Assembly: GCA_022844405.1 (NCBI GenBank)
Contig: JALHLV010000005.1
Location: 1-64,000, forward strand
Length of the DNA: 64,000 bases
Source of the DNA: Sphingomonadales bacterium
GTDB taxonomy: Bacteria; Pseudomonadota; Alphaproteobacteria; SMXS01
Reading direction: 5' to 3'
The position numbers were made by a program, and so were the translations under genes. The notes under the pieces are model-generated. The model was not told where the DNA came from, did not search any database, and saw only the letters and a program-made list of their open reading frames with translations. How positions within the stretch are numbered: the stretch's first letter is position 1; each line of letters begins with the position of its first letter. Below, in pieces: positions 26,201 through 35,004 of this stretch.

Positions 26201-28822
26201 TTACAGGGTGCGGGCGCGTTCCTCGACCGAGTACATCTCGATCCGGTCGCCGGCCTTCACGTCGTTGAAGTTGTCGACGGTGATGCCGCACTCGGTGCCG
26301 GCCGCCACCTCCTTGACCTCGTCGCGGAAACGGCGGAGCGAGCTGACCTTGCCGTCATGCACCACCACGTCGTCGCGCAGCACGCGGGCACGGACGTCGG
26401 TGCGGGCCGAGCCCTCGAGCACGATACAGCCCGCCGCCTTGCCCTTGCCGGCGTTGAACACTTCCTTGACCTGGGCGACGCCGACGATGGTTTCCCTGAT
26501 CTCGGGCGCCAGCATGCCCGACAGGGCCGACTTGATGTCGTCCACCAGGTCGTAGATCACCGAGTAGTAGCGGATCTCGACGCCGTTCTGCTCGGCCATG
26601 GCACGGGACTTGCCCGCGGCGCGGACGTTGAACGCCAGGATCGGCGCCTTCGACGCCTCGGCCAGCGCCACGTCGGATTCGGACACGCCGCCGACGCCGC
26701 TGAGCAGCACCTTCACCGCCACCTCGTCGGTGTTCATGGCCTGCAGCGCGCTGGCGACGGCTTCCGCCGAACCGTGCACGTCGGCCTTGATCACCACCGG
26801 CAGCTCCTGCACTTCCTTGGTCTTCAGCTTCTCCAGCATGGACTCGAGCGATGCGCGCTCCAGCGGGCCGGCGAGCTTTTCCTTGAGCTGGCGCTGGCGA
26901 TAGGCCGAGATCTCGCGGGCGCGGGCCTCGGTCTCGACCACCAGGAAATCGTCGCCCGCCATGGGCGCGCTGGTCGCGCCGAGCACGGCGACCGGCTGCG
27001 ACGGGCCGGCTTCCTTGATGGTGTTGCCCTTGTCGTCGATCAGCGCCCGGACGCGGCCCGATTCGGCGCCCATCACGAAGATGTCGCCGATGCGCAGCGT
27101 GCCGCGCGTCACCAGCACGGTGGCGACGGCGCCGCGGCCCTTGTCGAGCATGGATTCGATGACCACGCCTTCGGCCGCGCGGGCCGGATTGGCGGCGAGC
27201 TCCAGCACTTCGGCCTGGAGGATGATGGCTTCCTCCAGCTTGTCCAGGTTGGTGCGCTCCTTGGCCGACACCTCGATGTCGAGCGTGTCGCCGCCGAGGC
27301 TTTCGACCACGATCTCGTATTGCAGCAGCGCCTGGCGGATTTTCTCCGGATTGGCGTCGTATTTGTCGATCTTGTTGATCGCCACGATGATCGGCACGTT
27401 CGCCGCACGGGCATGGTGAATGGCCTCGACCGTCTGCGGCATGATGCCGTCGTCGGCCGCCACCACCAGCACCACGATGTCGGTCACCTGGGCGCCGCGG
27501 GCACGCATGGCGGTGAACGCCGAATGGCCCGGCGTGTCGAGGAAGGTGATCTTCTCGCCGCCCGGCATGGTGACCTGATAGGCGCCGATATGCTGGGTGA
27601 TGCCGCCCGCCTCGCCCGATACCACGTCGGTGGCGCGCAGCGCATCGAGCAGCGACGTCTTGCCGTGGTCGACGTGGCCCATCACGGTCACGACCGGCGG
27701 ACGCGGCGCGAGGTCCTCGGGGCTGTCGGCCGCGCCGGTCAGGCCGGCCTCGACGTCGGCTTCGGCCACGCGCTTCATCTTGTGTCCCATTTCGGCGACG
27801 ATGATCTCGGCGGTATCCGCGTCGATGGTGTCATTGACGCTGACCGGGACGCCGATCTTCATCAGCTCGCGCACCACGTCGTTGGCGCGCTCGGTCATGC
27901 GGTTGGCCAGCTCGGCCACGGTGATATGCTCGGGGACGATGACCTCTCGGAACAGCTTCTGCGGCGCATCCGACATGCGGCGCATGGCCTTCTGCTTCTC
28001 GCGGGCGCGGCGCATGGCGGCCAGCGACCGCTGCCGTTCCTCGGCGCCGTCGTCCAGCGCGCGCTGGACGGTGAGCTTGGAGTTGGCGCGGCGCGTATCG
28101 ACCTTCGGCGTCGGCTTGGCGTGTTGGACCTTGGCGGCGCCGGCGCGGGCCCGCTTCTTGCGCTCGTCTTCCTCTTCCTCGTCGATCAGCGTCGCGGTCT
28201 TGACCCGATCTTCGGGTCTCGGGCGGCGAGCTTCCTCGACCGGCGGCGGCACCACGATGTCGGCGACGCGGCTCTTCACGACCGGCGGCGGCGGCGCGAC
28301 CGGCTCGACGCGCGGCTTGGGCTTGGCGACGGTGACCGCCGGATTGGCGACGACGCGCACCGGCGCCGGCTGCTCGGCGGCGGTCGAGTCGTCCGTCGGC
28401 CTGAGTGCCTCTTCCTTCGCCTTGCGGGCGGCCTCTTCGGCGGCCAGCCGGCGGCGTTCGTCGTCCTCGGCCTTGCGGCGGGCTTCTTCCTCGGCGCGGC
28501 GCCTGGCTTCTTCTTCCTGGCGCTGCTTCTCCAGCACTTCCTGCTTGCGCGCTTCCTCGAGCGCCCGCAGCCGGACCGCCTTCTCGCCCTGGCTCAGATG
28601 GCCGCCTTCGACATCGCCGCCGAATTCGCCCAGGCCCGGCTCGCCGTCACGGCTGAAGGTGCGGCGGCGCTTGCGTTCCACCACCACGGCCTTGCCGCGC
28701 CCGTGGGACAGGCTCTGGCGCACCTGGCCGCTGCCGCCAGCGTCGACGCTTTTCTTCAGCTGAAGCGTCTTGCCGGACGACAGGGTGAGCTTCGTGTCGC
28801 CGCTTTCCTTGGTTTCGCTCAT
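26201..28822 (-). CDS. infB: translation initiation factor IF-2
   Basis: IF-2 is the GTPase that places initiator tRNA on the 30S subunit. The protein is 873 aa. The first ~370 residues are a charged Glu/Arg/Ala-rich linker (around 85-150) with the N-terminal IF2 motifs; the G domain follows with [18 protein letters not shown] (G1), DTPGHSAF (G3) and NKIDKY (G4); then domains II to IV. The long linker makes it longer than many IF-2s, as is usual in alphaproteobacteria. It starts by ATGA overlap with the ylxR stop. Confidence 0.98.
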   Translation of the reverse strand: MSETKESGDTKLTLSSGKTLQLKKSVDAGGSGQVRQSLSHGRGKAVVVERKRRRTFSRDGEPGLGEFGGDVEGGHLSQGEKAVRLRALEEARKQEVLEKQRQEEEARRRAEEEARRKAEDDERRRLAAEEAARKAKEEALRPTDDSTAAEQPAPVRVVANPAVTVAKPKPRVEPVAPPPPVVKSRVADIVVPPPVEEARRPRPEDRVKTATLIDEEEEDERKKRARAGAAKVQHAKPTPKVDTRRANSKLTVQRALDDGAEERQRSLAAMRRAREKQKAMRRMSDAPQKLFREVIVPEHITVAELANRMTERANDVVRELMKIGVPVSVNDTIDADTAEIIVAEMGHKMKRVAEADVEAGLTGAADSPEDLAPRPPVVTVMGHVDHGKTSLLDALRATDVVSGEAGGITQHIGAYQVTMPGGEKITFLDTPGHSAFTAMRARGAQVTDIVVLVVAADDGIMPQTVEAIHHARAANVPIIVAINKIDKYDANPEKIRQALLQYEIVVESLGGDTLDIEVSAKERTNLDKLEEAIILQAEVLELAANPARAAEGVVIESMLDKGRGAVATVLVTRGTLRIGDIFVMGAESGRVRALIDDKGNTIKEAGPSQPVAVLGATSAPMAGDDFLVVETEARAREISAYRQRQLKEKLAGPLERASLESMLEKLKTKEVQELPVVIKADVHGSAEAVASALQAMNTDEVAVKVLLSGVGGVSESDVALAEASKAPILAFNVRAAGKSRAMAEQNGVEIRYYSVIYDLVDDIKSALSGMLAPEIRETIVGVAQVKEVFNAGKGKAAGCIVLEGSARTDVRARVLRDDVVVHDGKVSSLRRFRDEVKEVAAGTECGITVDNFNDVKAGDRIEMYSVEERARTL

Positions 28823-29442
28823 TCACATTCCTCATTCGCGCTCGGCCGGCCCGTCGGACCTTCGCCGTGCCGGTAACCGGCAAGCAGATTCACTTCGGCC
28901 ACAAACCGCCGGGCCAGGCCGCCGTCGCGCAGGGCTGCATGTATCACATTCCCGCGCCCCAACGCCAAACTCAATTGCTCGGACGTGAACAGGTCCACAT
29001 CCGGTAATCCCGCGGCCAGTCCGCGCAGCTTGCGGCGGCCGTCCTCGGCCGCGTCGGCCGCCGTCACCAGCACGCTCGCGGTCCCCGTCTGCAGCCAGCC
29101 CTTGACCTTTTCGAAGCCGGCAACGATGTCGCCCGCCTTGCGGGCCAGGCCCAGCAAACTCAGGCAGCCATGGACCAGCTGGGCCTCGATCAGGGCCGGC
29201 AGCCCGTCGGGCACGCTGACCTTCTGGCGCGCGGCGCGCGAGAAGGCGTTTTTCGCGCACGCGGTCTCGACCACGTCGCGGCGCGCCTCTACCCACAGCC
29301 CGCGGCCGGGGAGTTTACCCCTGAGATCGGGCACGATGACGTCGCCGGGCCCGACGACAAAGCGCACGAGGCCCGCCCGCGGCGCGCTCTCGCCGCTTAC
29401 GATGCATCGTCGTTCCGCCGCATGCCCTTTGCTTCCCGTCAT
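28819..29442 (-). CDS. YlxR-like nucleic-acid-binding protein fused to an L7Ae-like domain
   Basis: A 207-residue protein made of an N-terminal YlxR/DUF448 domain (about 8-90; [29 protein letters not shown]) and a C-terminal L7Ae/YlxQ-like domain (about 105-185; [20 protein letters not shown]). In Firmicutes these are two separate genes, ylxR and ylxQ; the fusion is the usual alphaproteobacterial form. It probably binds RNA or RNase P-related targets. It lies between nusA and infB, overlapping infB by four bases. Confidence 0.92.
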   Translation of the reverse strand: MTGSKGHAAERRCIVSGESAPRAGLVRFVVGPGDVIVPDLRGKLPGRGLWVEARRDVVETACAKNAFSRAARQKVSVPDGLPALIEAQLVHGCLSLLGLARKAGDIVAGFEKVKGWLQTGTASVLVTAADAAEDGRRKLRGLAAGLPDVDLFTSEQLSLALGRGNVIHAALRDGGLARRFVAEVNLLAGYRHGEGPTGRPSANEECE

Positions 29443-29460
29443 CCGGTCTCCGTCGTGGCC

Positions 29461-31017
29461 TTACCCGGCCGCCGAGTCGCCGCCCGCGGCGGGTTCCTCG
29501 TCCTCGTACCAGTGGGCACGAGCGGCCATGATGATCGCGTTGGCGTCGTCTTCGCCGAGGTCGAAGCCCTGCAGCGGCCCGCCCGATTCGATGAGCTCGA
29601 AACCGGCGAACTCGGCCAGCTCGTCCAGGGTCTTGATCCCCTTCTCGCCGAGGACGACCAGCATCTGGGGCGTCAGCCCCTCGATGGCGGCCACATCGTC
29701 GGTCACGCCGAGCTGCTTGCGCCGGGCGTCGGCCTCGTCGTCGCGACGCTGCAGCGCGGCACGGGCGCGGTTCTGAAGTTCCTGGGCAATGTCCTCGTCG
29801 AAGCCCTCGATCGAGGCCAGCTCGTCCAGCTCCACATAGGCCACTTCCTCGAGATCGGCGAATCCTTCGGCGACCAGCAGCTGGGCGATGGTCTCTTCGA
29901 CGTCGAGGGCTTCCATGAACAGCGCCGAGCGGGACTGGAACTCCTGCTGCCGGCGCTCGGACTCTTCGGCCTCGGTCAGGATGTCGATGGTCCAGCCGGT
30001 GAGCTGCGAGGCGAGGCGCACATTCTGGCCGCGGCGGCCGATCGCCAGGCTGAGCTGGTCGTCGGGGACGACCACCTCGATGCGCTCGTTGTCCTCGTCG
30101 AGCACCACCTTCTGCACCTCGGCGGGCGCCAGGCCGTTGACGACGAAGGTGGCCACGTCGGGCGACCACTGGATGATGTCGATCTTCTCGCCCTGCAGCT
30201 CGTTGACCACGGCCTGGACGCGGCTGCCGCGCATGCCGACGCAGGCGCCGACCGGGTCGATGCCCGGGTCGTTCGACACGACGGCGATCTTGGCCCGGCT
30301 GCCCGGATCGCGCGCCACCGACTTGATCTCGATGATGCCGTCGTAGATTTCCGGCACTTCCTGGGCGAACAGTTCGGCCATGAACTCGGGCCGGGCGCGC
30401 GACAGGAAGATCTGCGGGCCGCGCGGCTCCTGGCGGACGTCGTAGATGTAGGCGCGGACCCGGTCGCCGTTGCGCAGGTTCTCGCGCGGCAGCGCCTCGT
30501 CGCGGCGGATCACCGCCTCGGCGCGGCCCAGATCGACGACCACGTTGCCGTATTCGACGCGCTTGACGATGCCGTTGATGATGTCGCCCTGGCGGTCCTT
30601 GTACTCGCTGTACTGGCGGGCGCGCTCGGCCTCGCGGACCTTCTGGGTGATCACCTGCTTGGCGGTCTGGGCGGCGATTCGGCCGAAATCCATCGGCGGC
30701 AGCTCTTCGGAAATCTCCGAGCCGGTCTCCAGTTCGTGGCCCGGATAGCGGCGCTCGGCGTCCGTCAGGGTCAGCTGGGCGGCCTCGTTCTCGACCTCCT
30801 CGACCACGGTGATCACCCGGCGCAGCTTGATCTCGCCGGTATTGCGGTCGATGTGGGCGCGCAAATCGTGCTCGGCGCCGTAGCGCGAGCGGGCGGCCTT
30901 CTGGAAGGCTTCTTCCATGGCTTCGAGCACCAGCTCGCGGTCGATCACCTTGTCGCGGGCGACGGCGTCGGCGACCTGCAGCAGTTCCAGGCGGTTGGCG
31001 CTAATGGCGGTGGACAT
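29461..31017 (-). CDS. nusA: transcription termination/antitermination factor NusA
   Basis: NusA modulates pausing, termination and antitermination by RNA polymerase. The 518-residue protein shows the N-terminal polymerase-binding domain (1-130), an S1 domain ([16 protein letters not shown]), two KH domains ([18 protein letters not shown] and [16 protein letters not shown]) and C-terminal helix-hairpin-helix repeats (about 360-500). Its ATG shares a base with the rimP stop (TGATG), so translation is coupled. NusA levels may feed back on the attenuator-like hairpin before rimP. Confidence 0.98.
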   Translation of the reverse strand: MSTAISANRLELLQVADAVARDKVIDRELVLEAMEEAFQKAARSRYGAEHDLRAHIDRNTGEIKLRRVITVVEEVENEAAQLTLTDAERRYPGHELETGSEISEELPPMDFGRIAAQTAKQVITQKVREAERARQYSEYKDRQGDIINGIVKRVEYGNVVVDLGRAEAVIRRDEALPRENLRNGDRVRAYIYDVRQEPRGPQIFLSRARPEFMAELFAQEVPEIYDGIIEIKSVARDPGSRAKIAVVSNDPGIDPVGACVGMRGSRVQAVVNELQGEKIDIIQWSPDVATFVVNGLAPAEVQKVVLDEDNERIEVVVPDDQLSLAIGRRGQNVRLASQLTGWTIDILTEAEESERRQQEFQSRSALFMEALDVEETIAQLLVAEGFADLEEVAYVELDELASIEGFDEDIAQELQNRARAALQRRDDEADARRKQLGVTDDVAAIEGLTPQMLVVLGEKGIKTLDELAEFAGFELIESGGPLQGFDLGEDDANAIIMAARAHWYEDEEPAAGGDSAAG

Positions 31018-31553
31018 CAGTCAGCTCCCTGTTGATCAACCGGTTCGATCCCGGCCGCCCTGCGGGCGTCCTGATGCGCGTTGATCAGCGCATCCGTCAG
31101 CACCAGCTTGGCCTGCTCGATGTTGTCGAACGGCAAGTGCACGCGGCCCTGCGGCGCATCCAGCGCCACCTGGCCATCGTCGAAACCCACGATCGTGCCG
31201 CGGAACCGGCGCTGGCCCGAGATCGGCGTCGCCGTCTCGATCTTCGCCTCGAACCCGGCATAGTTGCGGTAGTCCTGCTCGCGCACCAGCGGGCGGTCGA
31301 TGCCGGGCGAGCTGACTTCCAGAGTGTATTCGCCCTTGATCGGATCCTCGACGTCGAGGATCGCCGACGCGGCGCGGCTGACCTCGGCGCAGTCCTCGAC
31401 GGTCATGGTGCCGTCGGCGCGCTCGGCCATGATCTGCAGCGTCCGGCGGCTGGTGGTGATGAAGCGCACGCGCACCAGGTCGAAGCCCATGGCCTCGACC
31501 GAAGGCTCGATCAGCGCCCGCACCTTGGCGGCTATGCCGGATTCAGCGACCAA
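31017..31553 (-). CDS. rimP: ribosome maturation factor RimP
   Basis: RimP assists 30S maturation. The protein (about 178 aa) has the N-terminal domain IEPSVEAMGFDLVRVRF and ALDVEDPIKGEYTLEVSSPG, followed by RPLVREQDYRNYAG, as in all RimPs, and a C-terminal SH3-like domain. I place the start at TTG 31553 (LVAESGIAAKV) because a longer frame from GTG 31592 would be encoded by a perfect terminator hairpin; GGGAATCGGG is the candidate ribosome site. It heads the rimP-nusA-infB operon. Confidence 0.93.
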   Translation of the reverse strand: MVAESGIAAKVRALIEPSVEAMGFDLVRVRFITTSRRTLQIMAERADGTMTVEDCAEVSRAASAILDVEDPIKGEYTLEVSSPGIDRPLVREQDYRNYAGFEAKIETATPISGQRRFRGTIVGFDDGQVALDAPQGRVHLPFDNIEQAKLVLTDALINAHQDARRAAGIEPVDQQGAD

Positions 31554-31570
31554 CCCGATTCCCAAAAACG

Positions 31571-31592
31571 AAAAAAGTGGGCTCTCGCCCAC
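31571..31592 (-). terminator. intrinsic terminator in the rimP leader (candidate attenuator)
   Basis: Minus strand: GTGGGC, GAGA tetraloop, GCCCAC, then TTTTTT, ending about 17 bases before the rimP start. A textbook terminator just ahead of an essential operon suggests transcription attenuation rather than the end of the upstream gene. Confidence 0.8.
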
Positions 31593-31706
31593 CCTTCGAA
31601 CGTCCCGGCCGCTCCTCGAAGCAACCGGTCTATGTCAAGAGCAGCCGGAACCTAGTCCAAAGCCGGGGATTTTTCAAGGTCGATGTCCGGGCGCGATACG
31701 GTGGCG

Positions 31707-33413
31707 TCATCCGGCCGCGCGGGCCTTGCGGACCGCATCCTCGACCCGGCGCGCATAGCGCACCAGCGGCGGCTTGAGGCCCTGCGCGAACAGCTCCCTG
31801 CGGATGTCATGGGTGGTTCCCGTGAGATAGATGTCCACGCCGCGCCGCGCGGTCTTGTGGGCCAGCCCCTCGATGGTGTTGGCGGCGGTCGAATCGAGAA
31901 ACGGGACGGCGGCGAAGTCGATCACCAGGGCGCGGTGGGTGTCGGCGATTCGGTCGAGCACCGAGCCGATCGAGGCCGCCGCGCCGAAGAAGAAGGCGCC
32001 GGAGATGCGGTAGACCACGATGTCCGGATCGTTGGCCGCGGCCTCGTCATAGGGTGCTCGCTCGCCACCGGATTCATCGGCCCTGTCCTCGGGCACGAAC
32101 GGCGTCTGCCGCTCGACGGCGGTCGCCGTCGACATGCGGTGGATGAACAGCACGGAGCCGAGCGCGAAGCCGACCACGATTGCCTCGGTGAGGTCGCGGA
32201 AGATGGTCAGCAGGAACGTCGCCATCAACACCGCGGCATCGCCGCGCGACGCCCTGAGCAGGGCCGCGAAAGCCGGCTTCTCCACCATGTTCCACGCCAC
32301 GACCGCGAGCACGCCGGCGAGGCTCGCCAGCGGAATGAAGCTGGCCAGCGGCGCGGCCACCAGCACGAAGGCGAGCAGGAACAGGGCGTGGAGCATGCCG
32401 GCGACGGGTCCGTGGGCGCCGGCGCGGACATTGGTCGCCGTCCGGGCGATGGTACCCGTGACGCAGATGCCGCCGAACAGGCCCGAGGCGATATTGGCGG
32501 CCCCCTGCGCGACCAGCTCGCAGTTCGAGCGGTGGCGGCGGCCGGTCATGCCGTCGGCGACCACGGCCGACAGCAGGGACTCGATCGAGCCCAGCAGGGT
32601 GAACGCGGCCGCGCTGGGTAGCACCGCGAAAACTTTGGCCACGCTGATCTCGGGCAGGGCGGGCATCGGCAGGCCGGCTGGAATGCCCCCGAATTGGCTA
32701 CCGATGGTCGCGACCGGCAGATCGAGCATGGCCGCCGCGACAGCCGCGCCCGTCACCGCGACCAGCATGCCCGGCCATTGAGGCCGGAACCGCTTGAGCG
32801 CGGCGATGGTCGCGATGGTCGCGCCGGCGATGAGGATCGTCGGCGTGTCGGCCGTCCCCATGCTCGACCACAGGACCGGCAGCTTGTCCAGCAGCGGCCC
32901 CGGTTCGCCCGCCGCCAGCGTCAGGCCGAGCAGGTCCTTCAGCTGGCTGGCAAAGATGATGACCGCGATGCCGGCGGTGAAGCCGACGGTCACCGGGTAG
33001 GGAATGAACTTGATGTAGGTGCCGAGCCGCAGGAAGCCGACGACCGCCAGCATGATGCCCGACAGGAGGGTCGCCAGCAGCAGACCGTCCATACCGTGCG
33101 CCTGCACGGTCGCGGCGACCAGCACGATGAAGGCGCCGGCGGGACCGCCGATCTGAAACCGGCTGCCGCCCAGCGCCGAGACCAGGAAACCGCCGATGAT
33201 CGCCGTATACAGGCCCTGCGCGGGCGACGCGCCGCAGGCGATGGCGATGGCCATGGACAGGGGAAGCGCGACGATCGCGACGGTCAACCCGGCGAGGGCG
33301 TCGGCACGAAAGTTGCGCAGCGTATATCCGCCGCGCAGGACCGTGACGAGTTTCGGCGTGAACAGTTCGGCGAAGGTGGGCTCGGCGCTGGTCGGCGCGG
33401 TCTGCGAGGTCAT
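31707..33413 (-). CDS. SulP-family anion transporter with STAS domain
   Basis: A 568-residue inner-membrane transporter. The transmembrane part (about 35-410) opens LAGLTVAIVALPLSMAIAIACG and includes GFTAGIAVIIFASQLKDLL and SGLFGGICVTGTIARTATN, typical of SulP proteins. The C-terminal STAS domain (about 450-560) has ALVIDFAAVPFLDSTAANTI. The substrate may be sulfate, bicarbonate or another anion. ATG 33413 is chosen (MTSQTAPTSAEP); the longer frame lacks support. An Xre regulator lies 77 bases upstream on the same strand. It is inside the insert between trmB and rimP. Confidence 0.92.
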   Translation of the reverse strand: MTSQTAPTSAEPTFAELFTPKLVTVLRGGYTLRNFRADALAGLTVAIVALPLSMAIAIACGASPAQGLYTAIIGGFLVSALGGSRFQIGGPAGAFIVLVAATVQAHGMDGLLLATLLSGIMLAVVGFLRLGTYIKFIPYPVTVGFTAGIAVIIFASQLKDLLGLTLAAGEPGPLLDKLPVLWSSMGTADTPTILIAGATIATIAALKRFRPQWPGMLVAVTGAAVAAAMLDLPVATIGSQFGGIPAGLPMPALPEISVAKVFAVLPSAAAFTLLGSIESLLSAVVADGMTGRRHRSNCELVAQGAANIASGLFGGICVTGTIARTATNVRAGAHGPVAGMLHALFLLAFVLVAAPLASFIPLASLAGVLAVVAWNMVEKPAFAALLRASRGDAAVLMATFLLTIFRDLTEAIVVGFALGSVLFIHRMSTATAVERQTPFVPEDRADESGGERAPYDEAAANDPDIVVYRISGAFFFGAAASIGSVLDRIADTHRALVIDFAAVPFLDSTAANTIEGLAHKTARRGVDIYLTGTTHDIRRELFAQGLKPPLVRYARRVEDAVRKARAAG

Positions 33414-33490
33414 GATGTCCGGCGGCCTTGGGTCAGGCGGCGGGATCGTCGGCATTATGGTCGGCGGTCGCGTCGCGGTAAGCGTGTCGG

Positions 33491-33751
33491 TCAGAGTTTC
33501 CGTGCAGGTTCCCTGAGCCGGACGCCCCGTCCGCCACCCGTGCTCTGGGCACCCTCGCCGATCAGTTCGATGCCGGCGAGGTTGAGGGCGTCGACCACCT
33601 TGGTCAGGCTGTCGACGACCCCCTTGACGTTGCCCTGGCTCGCTTCCATGCGCTGGATGGTCGGCAGCGAGACACCCGCCATGCCGGCAAGCGTCTTCTG
33701 GTCGATGCCGAGAAGCGCGCGGGCGGCCCGTATCTGGGAGGCAGTGATCAA
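33491..33751 (-). CDS. small Xre-family helix-turn-helix regulator
   Basis: An 86-residue DNA-binding protein: MITASQIRAARALLGIDQKTL, then MAGVSLPTIQRMEAS, is a complete helix-turn-helix of the Xre/Cro type, followed by a short tail. It sits directly upstream of the SulP gene on the same strand, so local control of the transporter is the likely role. The AT-rich 33752-33842 gap before it contains the palindrome TATCATGATA (33796-33805), a possible autoregulatory site. Confidence 0.85.
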   Translation of the reverse strand: MITASQIRAARALLGIDQKTLAGMAGVSLPTIQRMEASQGNVKGVVDSLTKVVDALNLAGIELIGEGAQSTGGGRGVRLREPARKL

Positions 33752-33842
33752 GGTGCGTATCCGTTCAGAAAATCACTTGTCCTTATCTGGATGTCTATCA
33801 TGATATTTCAAGCATCATAATAGATGTATGAGACTGCGTATT

Positions 33843-33959
33843 TCACCTCACTGCGATGCGTCCGCCCCAGGCCGTGTCGAGTTCCATCGGCCAGCGCCAG
33901 GGCTCGATGTGGGTGGCGATGGGCACCGGGCTGAAGCCCTGCTTGAAGCGCGCCCTGTC
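33843..33959 (-). pseudogene. 3'-terminal fragment of a second cytochrome P450 gene
   Basis: The minus-strand frame reads RARFKQGFSPVPIATHIEP and WRWPMELDTA, closely matching the C-terminus of the intact P450 encoded at 35005 (PRFKPGSNPQPIAIRIEP, WHLPLEFDAA). At the DNA level 33868-33952 and 35006-35090 agree at roughly 67 of 85 positions without gaps (hand alignment). The match stops where the palindrome of the toxin-antitoxin module begins. No heme-binding part is present, so it cannot be functional. Confidence 0.75.
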
Positions 33960-33993
33960 ATATGTCATATTATTTACGACAGATGACAGGGCG
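33951..33993. promoter_or_regulatory. 43-base palindrome, probable operator of the Xre-RES module
   Basis: Arms CGCCCTGTCAT and ATGACAGGGCG pair perfectly over 11 bases, and further inner pairs (TGTC/GACA) give 17 of 21 matching pairs around one centre. It ends 5 bases before the candidate antitoxin ATG and contains AT-rich sequence (CATATTATTT) suitable for a promoter. Confidence 0.7.
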
Positions 33994-33998
33994 TTTCC

Positions 33999-34478
33999 AT
34001 GACACCTGCGCACCCGATGATCCAGGATGCCGAGATAGACCGCACGGTTGCGTTGCTTGGCGGCCGGCGCACTCTCGATCGGCCCGTGCACAGCCGCCTC
34101 GACGCTCACGACCTGCTCCAGGCCGGCCTACCCGGTCACGCGCTGAAACATCTGGTGAGCCGCGTCGGAATTCTCCGGACCGTCAACAAGGGCGGCCTGG
34201 AGAGGGCGATCGGCATCAGCGTCAGGACCTACCAGCGCCACCAGGAAGCGCTGGACAAGAAGCTGAGTCCCGAGCAGAGCGGCCGGACATGGAAGTTCGC
34301 CGAGATTCTCGGCCGGGCTATCGCACTGTTCGGCTCCCAGCCCGAGGCCGAGGCATGGCTGGAGCGCCCGGCGATGGCGCTCGACCGGCGCAGGCCCATC
34401 GACCTGCTCTCGACACCGGCGGGGGTGGAGTCCGTCGAAGGCCACCTGACGCGTCTCGAGTACGGCGTCTATACATGA
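33999..34478 (+). CDS. Xre/ParS-type antitoxin
   Basis: A 159-residue antitoxin of the Xre/MbcA/ParS type that pairs with RES toxins. A helix-turn-helix is visible (LERAIGISVRTYQRHQEAL), followed by the C-terminal toxin-binding domain (WKFAEILGRAIALFGSQPEA, EAWLERPAMALDRRRPIDLL, typical of DUF2384). ATG 33999 directly follows the palindrome; ATG 34017 is an alternative. The stop overlaps the toxin start (ATGA). The module sits between a P450 fragment and the intact P450. Confidence 0.9.
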   Translation: MTPAHPMIQDAEIDRTVALLGGRRTLDRPVHSRLDAHDLLQAGLPGHALKHLVSRVGILRTVNKGGLERAIGISVRTYQRHQEALDKKLSPEQSGRTWKFAEILGRAIALFGSQPEAEAWLERPAMALDRRRPIDLLSTPAGVESVEGHLTRLEYGVYT

Positions 34479-34978
34479 TGCCGCTGCCGCCGCCGCTGGG
34501 GTCCGGCGGGCTGGTCCTGTGGCGGCTGGATCAGGTACGGTTCAGCGCCGCATGGGATAGCGGCGAGGGCAGCTATCTGGCCGGCGGGCGGTGGAACTCG
34601 CGGGGTGTTCGCGCGGTCTATGCCGCGCTCGATCCCGCCACGGCGATCCTGGAAGTCGCCGTCCACAAGACCTTCGAGGCGCTCGACAGGGTTCCCCACG
34701 TCCTGACGTGGGCCACGATCGCCGATGCCGGGAAGGTGCATGTCGTCAATGGGTCCGACGTGCCCAATCCGGACTGGCTGAGGCCGGGGGCGATCGGCGC
34801 CGGGCAACAGGCGTTCGGCGACACCCTGCTGCAGGCGCATGCCTTCACCCTGATCCCGAGCGTGGTTTCATCCCATAGCTGGAACGTCATGTTCGATCCG
34901 GTAGTGGCCAAAGGCCTTTACGCGGCGGTCGAACAGGAAGCGTTTGTCCTCGATCCGCGCCTTCGGGCGGCGAACTGA
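34475..34978 (+). CDS. RES-domain toxin
   Basis: A 167-residue RES-domain protein; characterised members deplete NAD+ by phosphorolysis or hydrolysis, or ADP-ribosylate targets. The conserved pieces are LWRLDQVRF, GGRWNSRGVRAVYAAL and ATAILEVAVHK, giving the Arg, Tyr and Glu expected in the active site, plus SHSWNVMFDP late in the protein. The length fits the family. The start ATG overlaps the antitoxin stop, so production is coupled to the antitoxin. It appears intact. Confidence 0.92.
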   Translation: MMPLPPPLGSGGLVLWRLDQVRFSAAWDSGEGSYLAGGRWNSRGVRAVYAALDPATAILEVAVHKTFEALDRVPHVLTWATIADAGKVHVVNGSDVPNPDWLRPGAIGAGQQAFGDTLLQAHAFTLIPSVVSSHSWNVMFDPVVAKGLYAAVEQEAFVLDPRLRAAN

Positions 34979-35004
34979 AGCGGGTTTTTCGAAACCGGGC
35001 AGCC

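Noticed and set aside
26171-28876. A 901-codon plus-strand open frame
   Set aside because: It is the mirror of infB and has no recognisable domain; a shadow of high GC content.
31593-31660. TTGACA on the minus strand before rimP as a promoter
   Set aside because: The hexamer is perfect, but no -10 at 16-18 bases is recognisable, so I do not list it as a promoter.
33962-34474. Longer frame running upstream of the RES toxin start
   Set aside because: It is antitoxin sequence read in another frame; the ATGA overlap at 34475 and the family length support the shorter start.
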